DNA of 64,000 bases, from NCBI RefSeq assembly GCF_000716605.1, contig NZ_JNXE01000014.1, positions 186,001 through 250,000 of the forward strand. Reading direction: 5' to 3'. The stretch's first letter is position 1. Every line of letters begins with the position of its first letter. The translations under genes were made by a program, and so were the position numbers. Origin of the DNA: Streptomyces sp. NRRL F-525 (GTDB lineage Bacteria > Actinomycetota > Actinomycetes > Streptomycetales > Streptomycetaceae). Below, piece by piece: positions 1 through 8,178 of this stretch. The notes beneath the pieces were generated by a model, which made no database searches, was not told the DNA's origin, and worked only from the letters and a program-made list of their open reading frames with translations.

Positions 1-1440
1 CTGTTCGACATGGACGGAACGCTCGTCGACACCGAGCGGCTGTGGTGCGAGGCGGTGGAGCAGGTCGCGGGCAGAACCCTGACGGACGCGGACCAGCCGG
101 AGGTGCTCGGCCGCCCGGTCGAGCACACCGCCGACTGGCTCGCCCGGACCACGGGCGCGTCGGCGGCGGACCTCGCGGCCGCGCTGCACCGGGAGTTCGC
201 CGCCCGCGTCCGCACCGGCATCGTGCCCCGCCCCGGCGCGCTCGCCCTGCTCGACGCCCTCGCCCGCGACGGCGTCCCCACGGCGCTCGTCACCGCGTCC
301 CCCCGCGCGGTCGCCGACACCGTCCTCGACGCCCTCGGCGCGAGCCGCTTCGCGGTCTCCGTCACCGCCGACGACACCGGGCGCACCAAGCCCGCGCCCG
401 ATCCCTACCTCGCCGCGTGCCGCGCCCTCGGCGTCGAACCGGCTGCCTGCGTGGCCGTCGAGGACACCCAGACCGGCGTCAGCTCCGCCGAGGCGGCCGG
501 CTGCGCGGTCCTCGCGGTGCCGTCGCTGGCCCCGATCGACGCGGCCCCCGGCCGGACCGTGCGGGACAGTCTCGTCGGGGTCACCCCGGCGGCCCTGCGC
601 GCGATGGTGACGCGCGAACAGCCGTACGAGCTACGCGTGTTGAGCTGGAATCTCTGGCTCGGCGGCAGCAAGGTCGACGACCACCGCACCAAGCAGTTGA
701 AGGCGATCGCGGAGACCGGCGCGGATGTGGTCGGCCTCCAGGAGACGGGCGGCACGGCGGCGGAGGAACTCGCCGAGGCGCTCGGTTGGTACCACCACCG
801 GGCGGGCGAGAACCTCGGCGTGATCAGCCGCCACCCGATCACCGCCCGCTTCGGTGACCCGGACGTCGGTTTCTACGGCGCGGCCGGGGTGCGGATCGCC
901 GTGGGGGAGGGGCGTGAGGTCGACGTGTGGACCTGCCACCTCGACTACACGCCCTACGGTCCCTACGAGTCCGCGTTCGACGGGCTTCCGGCCGCGGATC
1001 TGATCGCTCACGAGGGCGTTCGGCTCGCCCAGATGCGGGATGCCCTTGGCCGGATCGCGGAGGTGGGTGACGATGCCGTTCCCGTTGTGCTGGTCGGTGA
1101 CTTCAACTGCCCTTCGCATCTGGACTGGCCGGGTGTGGAGTGGCCGGTGACGATGGCGGCGGCGGAGGCGGGGTTGCTCGACTCGTACCGGGAGGTGCAC
1201 CCGGATCCGGTCGTGGATCCCGGGCACACCTGGTCGCCGATTCACCCGGTGCACGAGGACGGCAGTGGGCGTGCGGAGCCGCAGGACCGGATCGACTATG
1301 TCCTGCACCGGGGGCTGACCGTGTTGGACTCCCGGACGTTCGTGGTGGGCACGCCTAGCCCGTGGCCGGATGTGTCTGGCAACTGCTGGCCGTCGGATCA
1401 CGCGGCCGTGCTTACGGTGTTTGCGGTGCCCCGCGGTTAA
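1..1440 (+). CDS. HAD phosphatase fused to endonuclease/exonuclease/phosphatase (EEP) domain, 5' partial
   Basis: The frame is open from base 1, so a few N-terminal codons lie outside the window; the first visible residues are LFDMDGTLVDTE, HAD motif I with its two catalytic aspartates. Other HAD motifs follow: the Thr/Ser motif VTASPR, Lys in KPAPDP and the acidic VEDTQTG, placing a beta-phosphoglucomutase-like domain at about residues 1-205. From about residue 210 a complete EEP (DNase I-like) domain begins: SWNLW with a metal-site Asn, LQETGG, GDFNCPS, DRIDYV and the terminal SDH. Both catalytic sets look intact, so two hydrolases are joined in one chain. The substrate is unknown. A hairpin lies directly after the stop. 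The domain calls are secure; the joint function is not. Confidence 0.9.
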   Translation: MFDMDGTLVDTERLWCEAVEQVAGRTLTDADQPEVLGRPVEHTADWLARTTGASAADLAAALHREFAARVRTGIVPRPGALALLDALARDGVPTALVTASPRAVADTVLDALGASRFAVSVTADDTGRTKPAPDPYLAACRALGVEPAACVAVEDTQTGVSSAEAAGCAVLAVPSLAPIDAAPGRTVRDSLVGVTPAALRAMVTREQPYELRVLSWNLWLGGSKVDDHRTKQLKAIAETGADVVGLQETGGTAAEELAEALGWYHHRAGENLGVISRHPITARFGDPDVGFYGAAGVRIAVGEGREVDVWTCHLDYTPYGPYESAFDGLPAADLIAHEGVRLAQMRDALGRIAEVGDDAVPVVLVGDFNCPSHLDWPGVEWPVTMAAAEAGLLDSYREVHPDPVVDPGHTWSPIHPVHEDGSGRAEPQDRIDYVLHRGLTVLDSRTFVVGTPSPWPDVSGNCWPSDHAAVLTVFAVPRG

Positions 1441-1460
1441 GTGACACAGCGGTCCGGCAG

Positions 1461-1515
1461 CGCGCCCCAAAGGGGCGCGGGGAACTGCGCGACCAGCCAC
1501 AACGGACCCGCAGCC
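1461..1515. repeat. Dispersed intergenic element with terminator-like hairpin
   Basis: An 8-bp perfect stem CGCGCCCC-AAA-GGGGCGCG (1461-1479) is followed by GGAACTGCGCGACCAGCCAC and CCGCAGCC-like sequence. A related element occurs at 29754-29840 in this window (hairpin, then GCGCGACCAGCC and CCGCAGCC). From memory, this pattern is a common short repeat between Streptomyces genes. It sits between two converging genes and may act as a bidirectional terminator. Confidence 0.6.
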
Positions 1516-1543
1516 GACGCACGGGCCTTCCCGCGGAGCGCTA

Positions 1544-2422
1544 TCAAGGGTTCCAGAAGAACGACACGTGCGCGCGGTCGAAGCGGCGCTCGGCCAGGTC
1601 CTGGCGCGGTATTACCCAGTGCAGGGTGGAACCCTCTCGCCCGTTGAGACCGATGTCCCACTGGGCGAGCAGGGTCCACTCCTCGGGGGCGGGCAGTTCT
1701 GCGGTGTCGTCGGCCCGGTGTCGGCGTGCCTCTTGGGCATCCTCCGCCGCGTCCGTGACCGGGTCCGTCTCCGTGCACTCGTGGAAGGCGTAGCCGCCGA
1801 GGTGGAGCGGGCCGTCGACGACGATATCGCCGTACGTCTCGTTCCACACCTCGGCCAGGTCCCAGGCGCGGGGATGGCCGGGGAGCGTGACGGTCTCGTC
1901 GCAGCCCTCCGGGGAGCGGACCAGGAAGTGGTGCGGGAGGGAGACGTCGGGCGCCAGGCGTAGTTCCTCCTGCGGGAACTGCTCGTAGATCGCGAGCGTG
2001 TCGGTGTCGTCGAACTGGTCCCCCTCCGCGCCGTAGACGCAGGCGTACTTCGTGTTCCGTTCCTCGACGGGGGTCCCCTCGGGGATGTACACGACCTCGC
2101 CGGCGCTGCCGCCGTAGTACGTCATCTCGGGGAAACCGAAGAGCAACAGGCGGCCGTCGGGCGGCAGTTGGAGGCCGGTCGTCTCCTCGGGGAGGGCCGC
2201 GCAGTCGAGGGTGGCGAGTAACGGGAACCAGGGGTCGGGGGCGTCGGCGGGCAGGAGCAGGGGGCCGCCGAACCTGCCGACGACCGGGCCCTCCCCGCCG
2301 GTGACGAGGGTCCCGGAGGGGCGAGCGGCGGCGATCCAGCCGTCGACGTCCTCGGGAGGTATCCCGCGGCCCAGTGCTTCCTCGCGGAAGGGGGTGAGCC
2401 GGTTGATCAGGTCAGGATTCAT
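1544..2422 (-). CDS. DUF1963 (YwqG-like) family protein
   Basis: A 292-residue soluble protein. It resembles DUF1963/YwqG proteins: an N-terminal region describing a GGPLLLP-type strand, LLLFGFPEMTYYGG in the middle and a C-terminal LLAQWDIG segment typical of the family, whose function is unknown. The ATG at 2422 (MNPDLINRL) was chosen because residues upstream of it are low-complexity and lie in the spacer before davA. No signal peptide or membrane segment is visible. It converges on the HAD/EEP gene and diverges from davA. Confidence 0.75.
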   Translation of the reverse strand: MNPDLINRLTPFREEALGRGIPPEDVDGWIAAARPSGTLVTGGEGPVVGRFGGPLLLPADAPDPWFPLLATLDCAALPEETTGLQLPPDGRLLLFGFPEMTYYGGSAGEVVYIPEGTPVEERNTKYACVYGAEGDQFDDTDTLAIYEQFPQEELRLAPDVSLPHHFLVRSPEGCDETVTLPGHPRAWDLAEVWNETYGDIVVDGPLHLGGYAFHECTETDPVTDAAEDAQEARRHRADDTAELPAPEEWTLLAQWDIGLNGREGSTLHWVIPRQDLAERRFDRAHVSFFWNP

Positions 2423-2488
2423 GGGCGGAAACCTACGCCCGGGGTCTGACAACCGGTTCACCGCACCGGAACGACCCGCTCCCACCAG

Positions 2489-2550
2489 GCACGCAACGAA
2501 TCGCCGCCGCGCCCCACCCGCACGCAACAAACCGCTCACCGGCGCGCAAC
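2489..2550. promoter_or_regulatory. Three direct repeats upstream of davA
   Basis: G(C)RCGCAAC-type repeats occur at 2489-2497, 2520-2528 and 2542-2550. Start-to-start spacing is 31 and 22 bp, close to three and two helical turns, so one face of the DNA would be presented to a regulator. They lie between divergent DUF1963 and davA. No matching regulator is encoded next door; the role is inferred. Confidence 0.35.
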
Positions 2551-2654
2551 AGCTCCTTCTTGTCGGGCCCGGCCCCTCAGCCGTACCGTCTAGGAGGGCC
2601 TCGATAGGTGGCTCTTCAACCTCTTCAACCTTTTCGTACCGGTGAGGAACAGAC

Positions 2655-3443
2655 ATGCGCACCGCCCTCCTCCAGAGCTCCGGCCGCCCCGGCTCCGTCG
2701 TCGAGAACCTCAAGGTCCTCGACGAGGCCGCGGGCCGGGCCGCGGCCGGCGGTGCCGCGCTGCTCGCCGCGCCGGAGATGTTCCTCACCGGATACGCGAT
2801 CGGCGACGACGTCGGCCGCCTCGCCGAGCCCGCCGACGGCGACTCCGCGGACGCCGTCGCCGAGATCGCCGGCCGGCACGGACTTGCCGTCGCCTACGGC
2901 TACCCCGAGCGCGACGGCGACGCGGTGTACAACTCCGCCCAGCTGATCTCCGCCGACGGCAGCCGCCTGGCCAACTACCGCAAGACCCACCTCTTCGGCG
3001 ACTTCGAGCGCGCCCACTTCACACCGGGCGAACAGCCGGTCGTCCAGGCCGAGTTGAACGGCCTGACCGTCGGCCTGATGATCTGCTACGACGTCGAGTT
3101 CCCGGAGCCCGTCCGCGCCCACGCCCTCGCCGGCACCGACCTGCTCCTCGTCCCGACGGCGAACATGCACCCGTTCCAGTTCGTCGCCGAGGCCGTGGTC
3201 CCGGTGCGCGCCTGGGAGAACCAGATGTACGTGGCGTACATCAACCGCATCGGCCAGGAAGGGGAGTTCGACTTCTTCGGCCTCTCCACCCTCGCCGGTC
3301 CCGACGGAGTCGCCCGCACCCGCGCCGGTCGCGGCGAGGAACTCCTTCTCGCGGACGTCGACTCCGAGTTGCTCGCCAACTCCCGTGCGGCGAACCCGTA
3401 TCTGACGGACCGTCGCCCCGGCCTCTACGGGTCCCTCGCCTGA
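2655..3443 (+). CDS. davA: 5-aminovaleramidase-type carbon-nitrogen hydrolase (DavA)
   Basis: A 262-residue nitrilase-superfamily amidase. The Glu-Lys-Cys triad is visible: Glu41 in APEMFLTGY, Lys110 in NYRKTHLFG and Cys144 in MICYDVEFPE. These segments, with VPTANM and the C-terminal PYLTD, match what I recall of Pseudomonas putida DavA (about 264 residues), which hydrolyses 5-aminovaleramide to 5-aminovalerate and ammonia. The immediate neighbour is a lysine-2-monooxygenase-type amine oxidase, which supports this substrate. An ATG with GAGGAA upstream gives the start. Other omega-amides remain possible, but the pairing makes the lysine (5-aminovalerate) route the best reading. Confidence 0.82.
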   Translation: MRTALLQSSGRPGSVVENLKVLDEAAGRAAAGGAALLAAPEMFLTGYAIGDDVGRLAEPADGDSADAVAEIAGRHGLAVAYGYPERDGDAVYNSAQLISADGSRLANYRKTHLFGDFERAHFTPGEQPVVQAELNGLTVGLMICYDVEFPEPVRAHALAGTDLLLVPTANMHPFQFVAEAVVPVRAWENQMYVAYINRIGQEGEFDFFGLSTLAGPDGVARTRAGRGEELLLADVDSELLANSRAANPYLTDRRPGLYGSLA

Positions 3444-3502
3444 ATCCCCCCTGCTGTTCCCGCACTTGTACTTGTTCTTGTTCCGCTAGGAGTCCGTACC
3501 CC

Positions 3503-5200
3503 ATGACGTCCACGGTGCCCAACGCCGTCCAGCACGCCGACGAGCGGCAGCCGCCGATCACCATGTTCGGGCCGGACTTCCCGTACGCGTACGACGACTT
3601 CCTCGCCAGCCCGGCGGGTCTCGGCCAGATACCCGCGACCGAGCACGGCACCGAAGTCGCCGTGATCGGCGGCGGGTTGTCCGGCATCGTGGCCGCCTAC
3701 GAGCTGATGAAGATGGGCCTCAAGCCCGTCGTCTACGAGGCCGACCAGATCGGCGGGCGGCTGCGGACCGTCGGCTTCGATGGGTGCGACCCCTCCCTCA
3801 CCGCCGAGATGGGCGCGATGCGCTTCCCGCCCTCCTCCACCGCCCTCCAGCACTACATCGACCTGGTGGGCCTTGAGACCCGGCCGTTCCCCAACCCCCT
3901 TGCGGAGGCGACCCCTTCGACCGTCGTCGACCTCAAGGGCGAGTCCCACTACGCGACCACCGTCGACGACCTCCCGCAGGTCTACCGCGATGTGATGCAC
4001 GCCTGGAACGCCTGCCTCGAAGAGGGCGCCGACTTCTCCGACATGAACCGCGCCATGCGCGAACGCGACGTCCCGCGCATCCGCGAGATCTGGTCGAAGC
4101 TCGTCGAGAAGCTCGACAACCAGACCTTCTACGGCTTCCTCTGCGACTCCGAGTCCTTCAAGTCCTTCCGCCACCGCGAGATCTTCGGCCAGGTCGGCTT
4201 CGGAACGGGTGGCTGGGACACCGACTTCCCCAACTCGATCCTCGAGATCCTGCGCGTCGTCTACACCGAGGCCGACGACCACCACCGCGGCATCGTCGGC
4301 GGCTCCCAGCAACTCCCGCTCCGCCTCTGGGACCGCGAGCCGCAGAAGATCGTCCACTGGCCCTACGGCACCTCGCTGGCGTCCCTGCACGTGGGCGGCG
4401 AACCCCGCCCCGCCGTGACCCGGCTGCACCGCACCGCCGGCAACGGGATCACGGTGACGGACGCCAACGGCGACATCCGCACCTACCAGGCGGCGATCTT
4501 CACCGCCCAGTCCTGGATGCTGCTCTCGAAGATCGCCTGCGACGACTCGCTCTTCCCGATCGACCACTGGACCGCGATCGAGCGCACCCACTACATGGAG
4601 AGCTCGAAGCTGTTCGTCCCGGTCGACCGGCCGTTCTGGCTCGACAAGGACGAGGAGACCGGCCGGGACGTCATGTCGATGACCCTCACCGACCGTATGA
4701 CGCGCGGGACTTACCTCCTCGACGACGGTCCGGACAAGCCCGCCGTCATCTGCCTCTCGTACACCTGGTGCGACGACAGCCTCAAGTGGCTGCCGCTGTC
4801 CGCGAACGAACGGATGGAGGTCATGCTGAAGTCGCTCGGCGAGATCTACCCGAAGGTCGACATCAGGAAGCACGTCATCGGCAGCCCGGTGACCGTCTCC
4901 TGGGAGAACGAGCCTTATTTCATGGGCGCGTTCAAGGCCAACCTGCCCGGCCACTACCGCTATCAGCGGCGCCTGTTCACCCACTTCATGCAGGACCGGC
5001 TGCCCGCGGACAAGCGGGGCGTCTTCCTTGCCGGCGACGACATCTCCTGGACGGCCGGCTGGGCCGAGGGTGCCGTCCAGACCGCGCTGAACGCGGTCTG
5101 GGGCGTCATGCACCAACTCGGGGGAGCGACCGACCCGACCAACCCCGGGCCCGGGGACGTCTACGACGAGATCGCGCCGGTCGAACTCCCGGAGGACTGA
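3503..5200 (+). CDS. davB: FAD-dependent L-lysine 2-monooxygenase (DavB-type amine oxidase)
   Basis: A 565-residue flavin amine oxidase. A Rossmann FAD-binding motif (VIGGGLSG, residues 54-61) follows a family-specific N-terminal ITMFGPDFPYAYDD, and Glu79 ends the second strand. The C-terminal FAD segment is LAGDDISWTAGWAEGAVQT. The whole length tracks what I recall of P. putida DavB, which oxidatively decarboxylates L-lysine to 5-aminovaleramide, the substrate of DavA just upstream. The tryptophan-2-monooxygenase/IaaM-type enzymes are relatives and are the main alternative. The start is ATG with TAGGAG upstream, 59 bp after davA, so the two genes are probably co-transcribed. It converges with the F420-type gene at 5208, leaving 7 bp. 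Confidence 0.85.
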   Translation: MTSTVPNAVQHADERQPPITMFGPDFPYAYDDFLASPAGLGQIPATEHGTEVAVIGGGLSGIVAAYELMKMGLKPVVYEADQIGGRLRTVGFDGCDPSLTAEMGAMRFPPSSTALQHYIDLVGLETRPFPNPLAEATPSTVVDLKGESHYATTVDDLPQVYRDVMHAWNACLEEGADFSDMNRAMRERDVPRIREIWSKLVEKLDNQTFYGFLCDSESFKSFRHREIFGQVGFGTGGWDTDFPNSILEILRVVYTEADDHHRGIVGGSQQLPLRLWDREPQKIVHWPYGTSLASLHVGGEPRPAVTRLHRTAGNGITVTDANGDIRTYQAAIFTAQSWMLLSKIACDDSLFPIDHWTAIERTHYMESSKLFVPVDRPFWLDKDEETGRDVMSMTLTDRMTRGTYLLDDGPDKPAVICLSYTWCDDSLKWLPLSANERMEVMLKSLGEIYPKVDIRKHVIGSPVTVSWENEPYFMGAFKANLPGHYRYQRRLFTHFMQDRLPADKRGVFLAGDDISWTAGWAEGAVQTALNAVWGVMHQLGGATDPTNPGPGDVYDEIAPVELPED

Positions 5201-5207
5201 GGGGAGT

Positions 5208-6137
5208 TCAGACCCCGGCCGCGCGGGCCGCCGTGTACAGCTCGGCGGCCAGGTCCTTGAGTTCCTCGGCGTCCCGCGGGGCACCGGCGAACTCGAAGAA
5301 GTACTCGTCGAGACCGACCTCGACATGCGCCACGAGGTCCGTCACGATCTGGTCGATGTTGCCGGCGAACGGCGGGCGGTCCGCGCCCTCGTAGGCCTTG
5401 GGCGTGTACCGCAGATTGATCCGGGCCGCCGACTGGAGCGGCTCGGTACGGCCGCGCTCGGCGGCCAGCTCCTGCAACGCCCGCCATTCCGCGGCCAGTT
5501 GCTGGGCGCCCATGGCCACCGGCTGCCAGCCGTCGGCGCGGTCGACGAGCCGGGTCAGCGCCTTCTTGCTCATCGCGGGCAGCAGGATGGGGATCGGCCG
5601 GGCGGGCTTGGGTCCGACCACCGAGGAGTTGATGGTGGTGAGCGCGCCCTCGTACGTCACCGGGTCAGGGCCCCACACCGCACGGCACACGTCCAGCACC
5701 TCGTCCAGGGACTTGCCGCGGTCCTTGAACGGGGCGATCCCGGCCGCCGCGTACTCGTCGAGCGACCAGCCGGTGCCGAACCCGGCCACCACCCGGCCGC
5801 CGCTCGCCGCGTCCAACGTGCCGAGCGTCCGGGCCAGTTGGAACGGTCCGTGCAGCGGGGCCACCAGCACGCTGGTGCCGAGCCGGGCCCGCCGGGTGGC
5901 CGAGACGGCCAGCGCCAGCGTCACCAGGGGTTCGGCGACCGAGCGGTACTCGTCGGGCCACGGGACGCCCTCCATGCCGTAGAGCCCCTGGGTCGCGGGT
6001 TCCGGGAAGAGGGCGCGTTCGAAGACCCAGAGGCTCTCGTAGCCGATCTCCTCGGCCGCGCGGGCCACGTCCGGGACGTCCTTGCCGATGTCGTACTGGT
6101 GCGTCTGGGGAAGAGTGAGACCCAACCTGGTGGCCAT
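5208..6137 (-). CDS. LLM-class F420-dependent oxidoreductase
   Basis: A 309-residue luciferase-like (TIM-barrel) monooxygenase of the coenzyme F420 type, resembling the TIGR03619/TIGR03620 groups. Recognisable parts are MATRLGLTLPQ at the N-terminus, GYESLWVFER, LGTSVLVAPLHGP and GRVVAGFGTGW. ATG 6137 was chosen because AAGGAG lies seven bases upstream; a longer frame upstream has no such site. The substrate is unknown. It is monocistronic here, converging on davB. Confidence 0.85.
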   Translation of the reverse strand: MATRLGLTLPQTHQYDIGKDVPDVARAAEEIGYESLWVFERALFPEPATQGLYGMEGVPWPDEYRSVAEPLVTLALAVSATRRARLGTSVLVAPLHGPFQLARTLGTLDAASGGRVVAGFGTGWSLDEYAAAGIAPFKDRGKSLDEVLDVCRAVWGPDPVTYEGALTTINSSVVGPKPARPIPILLPAMSKKALTRLVDRADGWQPVAMGAQQLAAEWRALQELAAERGRTEPLQSAARINLRYTPKAYEGADRPPFAGNIDQIVTDLVAHVEVGLDEYFFEFAGAPRDAEELKDLAAELYTAARAAGV

Positions 6138-6225
6138 GCTCGTGCTCCTTCGCAACAGGCACTTGAACCGTCAACGTAACTCTCCCGACGGCGTGCGGCG
6201 GGTCCCGCACCCGGGTATGGCTGGA

Positions 6226-6921
6226 TCAGTCCGGCAGTGGCGTGAGCAGCATGCGGCCCGCGAGCCCGACCGCCGCGTCCAGCCGTTCGGTGAACTCCTC
6301 GGCCACGTCGGGCAGTCCGCGCAGCGCCCACAGGGCCCGCGCCGCCGTCCAGGTCGCCTCCCGGGCGCGCTCCAGACTCCACGAGCCGAGCAGATGCGTG
6401 AGCGGATCGGCGATCTGGAACAGGTCGGGCCCCGGCATCAGCTCCTCGCGGACGCGCTCCTCCAGCGACACGAGGAGATCGCCGACGCGGTCGAACTCGT
6501 CCTCCAACTCGGCCGGTTCGCAGTCCAGCGTGCGACAGGTGTCCACGACGGCGAGCGCGAGATCGTGGCCGATGTGCGCGTTGATGCCGGACAACGCGAA
6601 CTGCAGCGGCCGTACGCCCGGATGGCGGCGGAGCTGGAACAGCGGGCGCCAACAGGCGGGCGGGCGGCGCCCGTTGGCCGCCGCGTCCACGGCGGCGAGG
6701 TACCGCTCCGCGAACCGTACGTCCAGTGTGATCGCGGCCCGCGCGTCCGCGAACCGCCCGGCGTCGACGCTCCGGTCGACCGCCTCCGTGACGGCGAGGT
6801 AGACGCGGTTGAACACCGCGATCCCGTCCCGCGCGGGCAGTTCCTCGTCGAGCGCGCGCAGCCGGGAGACGACCTTGTCCACGGGTGTCACGGGTGTGGT
6901 GAAGTGTGCCAATTGCCCCAT
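6226..6921 (-). CDS. DUF5995 family protein
   Basis: A 231-residue, mostly helical soluble protein. The pattern FNRVYLAVTEAVD, FAERYLAAVD and the central HPGVRPLQFALSGINAHIGHDLALA is characteristic of DUF5995 proteins; the conserved NAHIGHDL could bind a metal through its two histidines. Function is unknown. It diverges from the GH6 glucanase gene. Confidence 0.75.
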   Translation of the reverse strand: MGQLAHFTTPVTPVDKVVSRLRALDEELPARDGIAVFNRVYLAVTEAVDRSVDAGRFADARAAITLDVRFAERYLAAVDAAANGRRPPACWRPLFQLRRHPGVRPLQFALSGINAHIGHDLALAVVDTCRTLDCEPAELEDEFDRVGDLLVSLEERVREELMPGPDLFQIADPLTHLLGSWSLERAREATWTAARALWALRGLPDVAEEFTERLDAAVGLAGRMLLTPLPD

Positions 6922-7020
6922 GGGGGCAGCGTCCCAGCCCTAGGCTGGCCGAGGCGCCGCCGGGCCCGAGACTTCCCCAGAACGGGGGAACGGGTTCGAC
7001 GCGCGGGAGGGGGCGGCAGC

Positions 7021-8178
7021 GTGTCAGCTTCACGTGGCCGACGGCGCGGGCGGGTCGCCCGGCGGAGCGTGCTGGTCGTGGCCGCGTCGGTCGTGGTCGC
7101 GGTTGGCACGGTGACCGGGATGATCAACGCGCTGGACGACGAGCGCGGTGCGAACGAGGCGCGGCCCGACGCGACGCGGCTGGTGCCGCTGGCTGACGTG
7201 CCGTCAACAGCCGTGTCCCCAAAGGTGAGTTACCCGGCCTCCACCTCCGCCAAGCCGAAGAAGACCGCCTCGCCGTCTCCCACGAAGACCGGCGAGAAGC
7301 GGTCGGACCCCGTCTCCCCGAGCCTCTACCGCCACCCCGAGTCGCAGGTCCTCGACTGGGTCCACGATCACCCCGACGACCCCCGTACCGAGGTCATAGC
7401 GTCCCGGATCGCCGATCAGCCGGCGGCGGTGTGGTTCGCGGACTTCACGCCGTCGACGATCACTTCCCGGGTGCGCGCGGTGACTTCGGGGGCGGCGGCG
7501 CAGGGCCGGGTGCCGGTGGTCGTGCCGTACGCGATCCCGGACCGGGACTGCGGCGGGGCGTCCGAGGGCGGGGCGCCGGACTTCGACGCCTACGACGCCT
7601 GGATCGACGACTTCGCGGCGGGCCTGGGCTCAAGGGAGGTCGTGATCGTCCTCGAACCCGACTCGATAGCCCAGGCCGACTGCCTCTCCGCCGCCCAACG
7701 CGCCGACCGCTTCGAGGCGTTGGCCCGCGCGGGCCGCGTCCTGAAGACCGCCGACCCGAAGGCCCGCGTGTACTTCGACGCGGGCCACTCCGACTGGAAC
7801 CCGGCCGCTCAACAGGCGGCCCTGCTGAAGGAGGCGGGCGCGGCCAACGCAGCCTCTTCCGACGGGATCTTCAGCAACGTCTCGAATTTCCACGCCACTT
7901 CGGCCGAGATCGCCTACGACCGCCAGGTCCTGGACGCCCTCGGCGGCCCCGCGAGCCTCGGCGCGGTCATCGACACCAGCCGCAACGGCAACGGCGCCCC
8001 GGCCGACGGCCAGTGGTGCGACCCGGCGGGCCGGAAGATCGGCAGGGCGCCGACTCTCGACACCGGGGAGGCGCGGATCGACGGCTATCTGTGGGTCAAG
8101 TTGCCGGGGGAGTCGGACGGTTGCCGGGGTACGGCCGGTACGTTCACGGCGTCGTACGCCTACGACTTGGCGCGCTGA
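7021..8178 (+). CDS. Membrane-anchored glycoside hydrolase family 6 (endoglucanase/cellobiohydrolase)
   Basis: A 385-residue GH6 enzyme acting on beta-1,4-glucan outside the cell. The N-terminus has a basic stretch (RGRRRGRVARR) and one hydrophobic helix at about residues 16-36, with no clear cleavage site, so it is probably anchored. A Pro/Thr/Lys-rich linker of about 50 residues precedes the catalytic domain. Family signatures include VVPYAIPDRDCGG (catalytic-region Asp at about 176) and VVIVLEPDSIAQ (about 207-218), plus a late WVKLPGESDGCRG. GTG 7021 was chosen for the GGAGGGGG ribosome site just upstream. No cellulose-binding module is present. Its last 19 bp overlap the convergent permease gene. 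Confidence 0.9.
   Translation: MSASRGRRRGRVARRSVLVVAASVVVAVGTVTGMINALDDERGANEARPDATRLVPLADVPSTAVSPKVSYPASTSAKPKKTASPSPTKTGEKRSDPVSPSLYRHPESQVLDWVHDHPDDPRTEVIASRIADQPAAVWFADFTPSTITSRVRAVTSGAAAQGRVPVVVPYAIPDRDCGGASEGGAPDFDAYDAWIDDFAAGLGSREVVIVLEPDSIAQADCLSAAQRADRFEALARAGRVLKTADPKARVYFDAGHSDWNPAAQQAALLKEAGAANAASSDGIFSNVSNFHATSAEIAYDRQVLDALGGPASLGAVIDTSRNGNGAPADGQWCDPAGRKIGRAPTLDTGEARIDGYLWVKLPGESDGCRGTAGTFTASYAYDLAR

Noticed and set aside
2642..5200. A single 852-residue protein covering davA and davB
   Set aside because: The first ~285 codons are an out-of-frame Arg-rich reading of davA; davA has its own well-formed frame and davB has its own start and ribosome site.
3425..5326. Long minus-strand frame of 633 codons
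   Set aside because: It is complementary to davB and shows the Val/Glu/Asp/Gly bias typical of antisense frames in GC-rich DNA.
6082..8178. A 698-residue protein extending GH6 upstream
   Set aside because: The first 300 codons are antisense to the DUF5995 and F420-type genes; GTG 7021 has a proper ribosome site and starts the membrane anchor.
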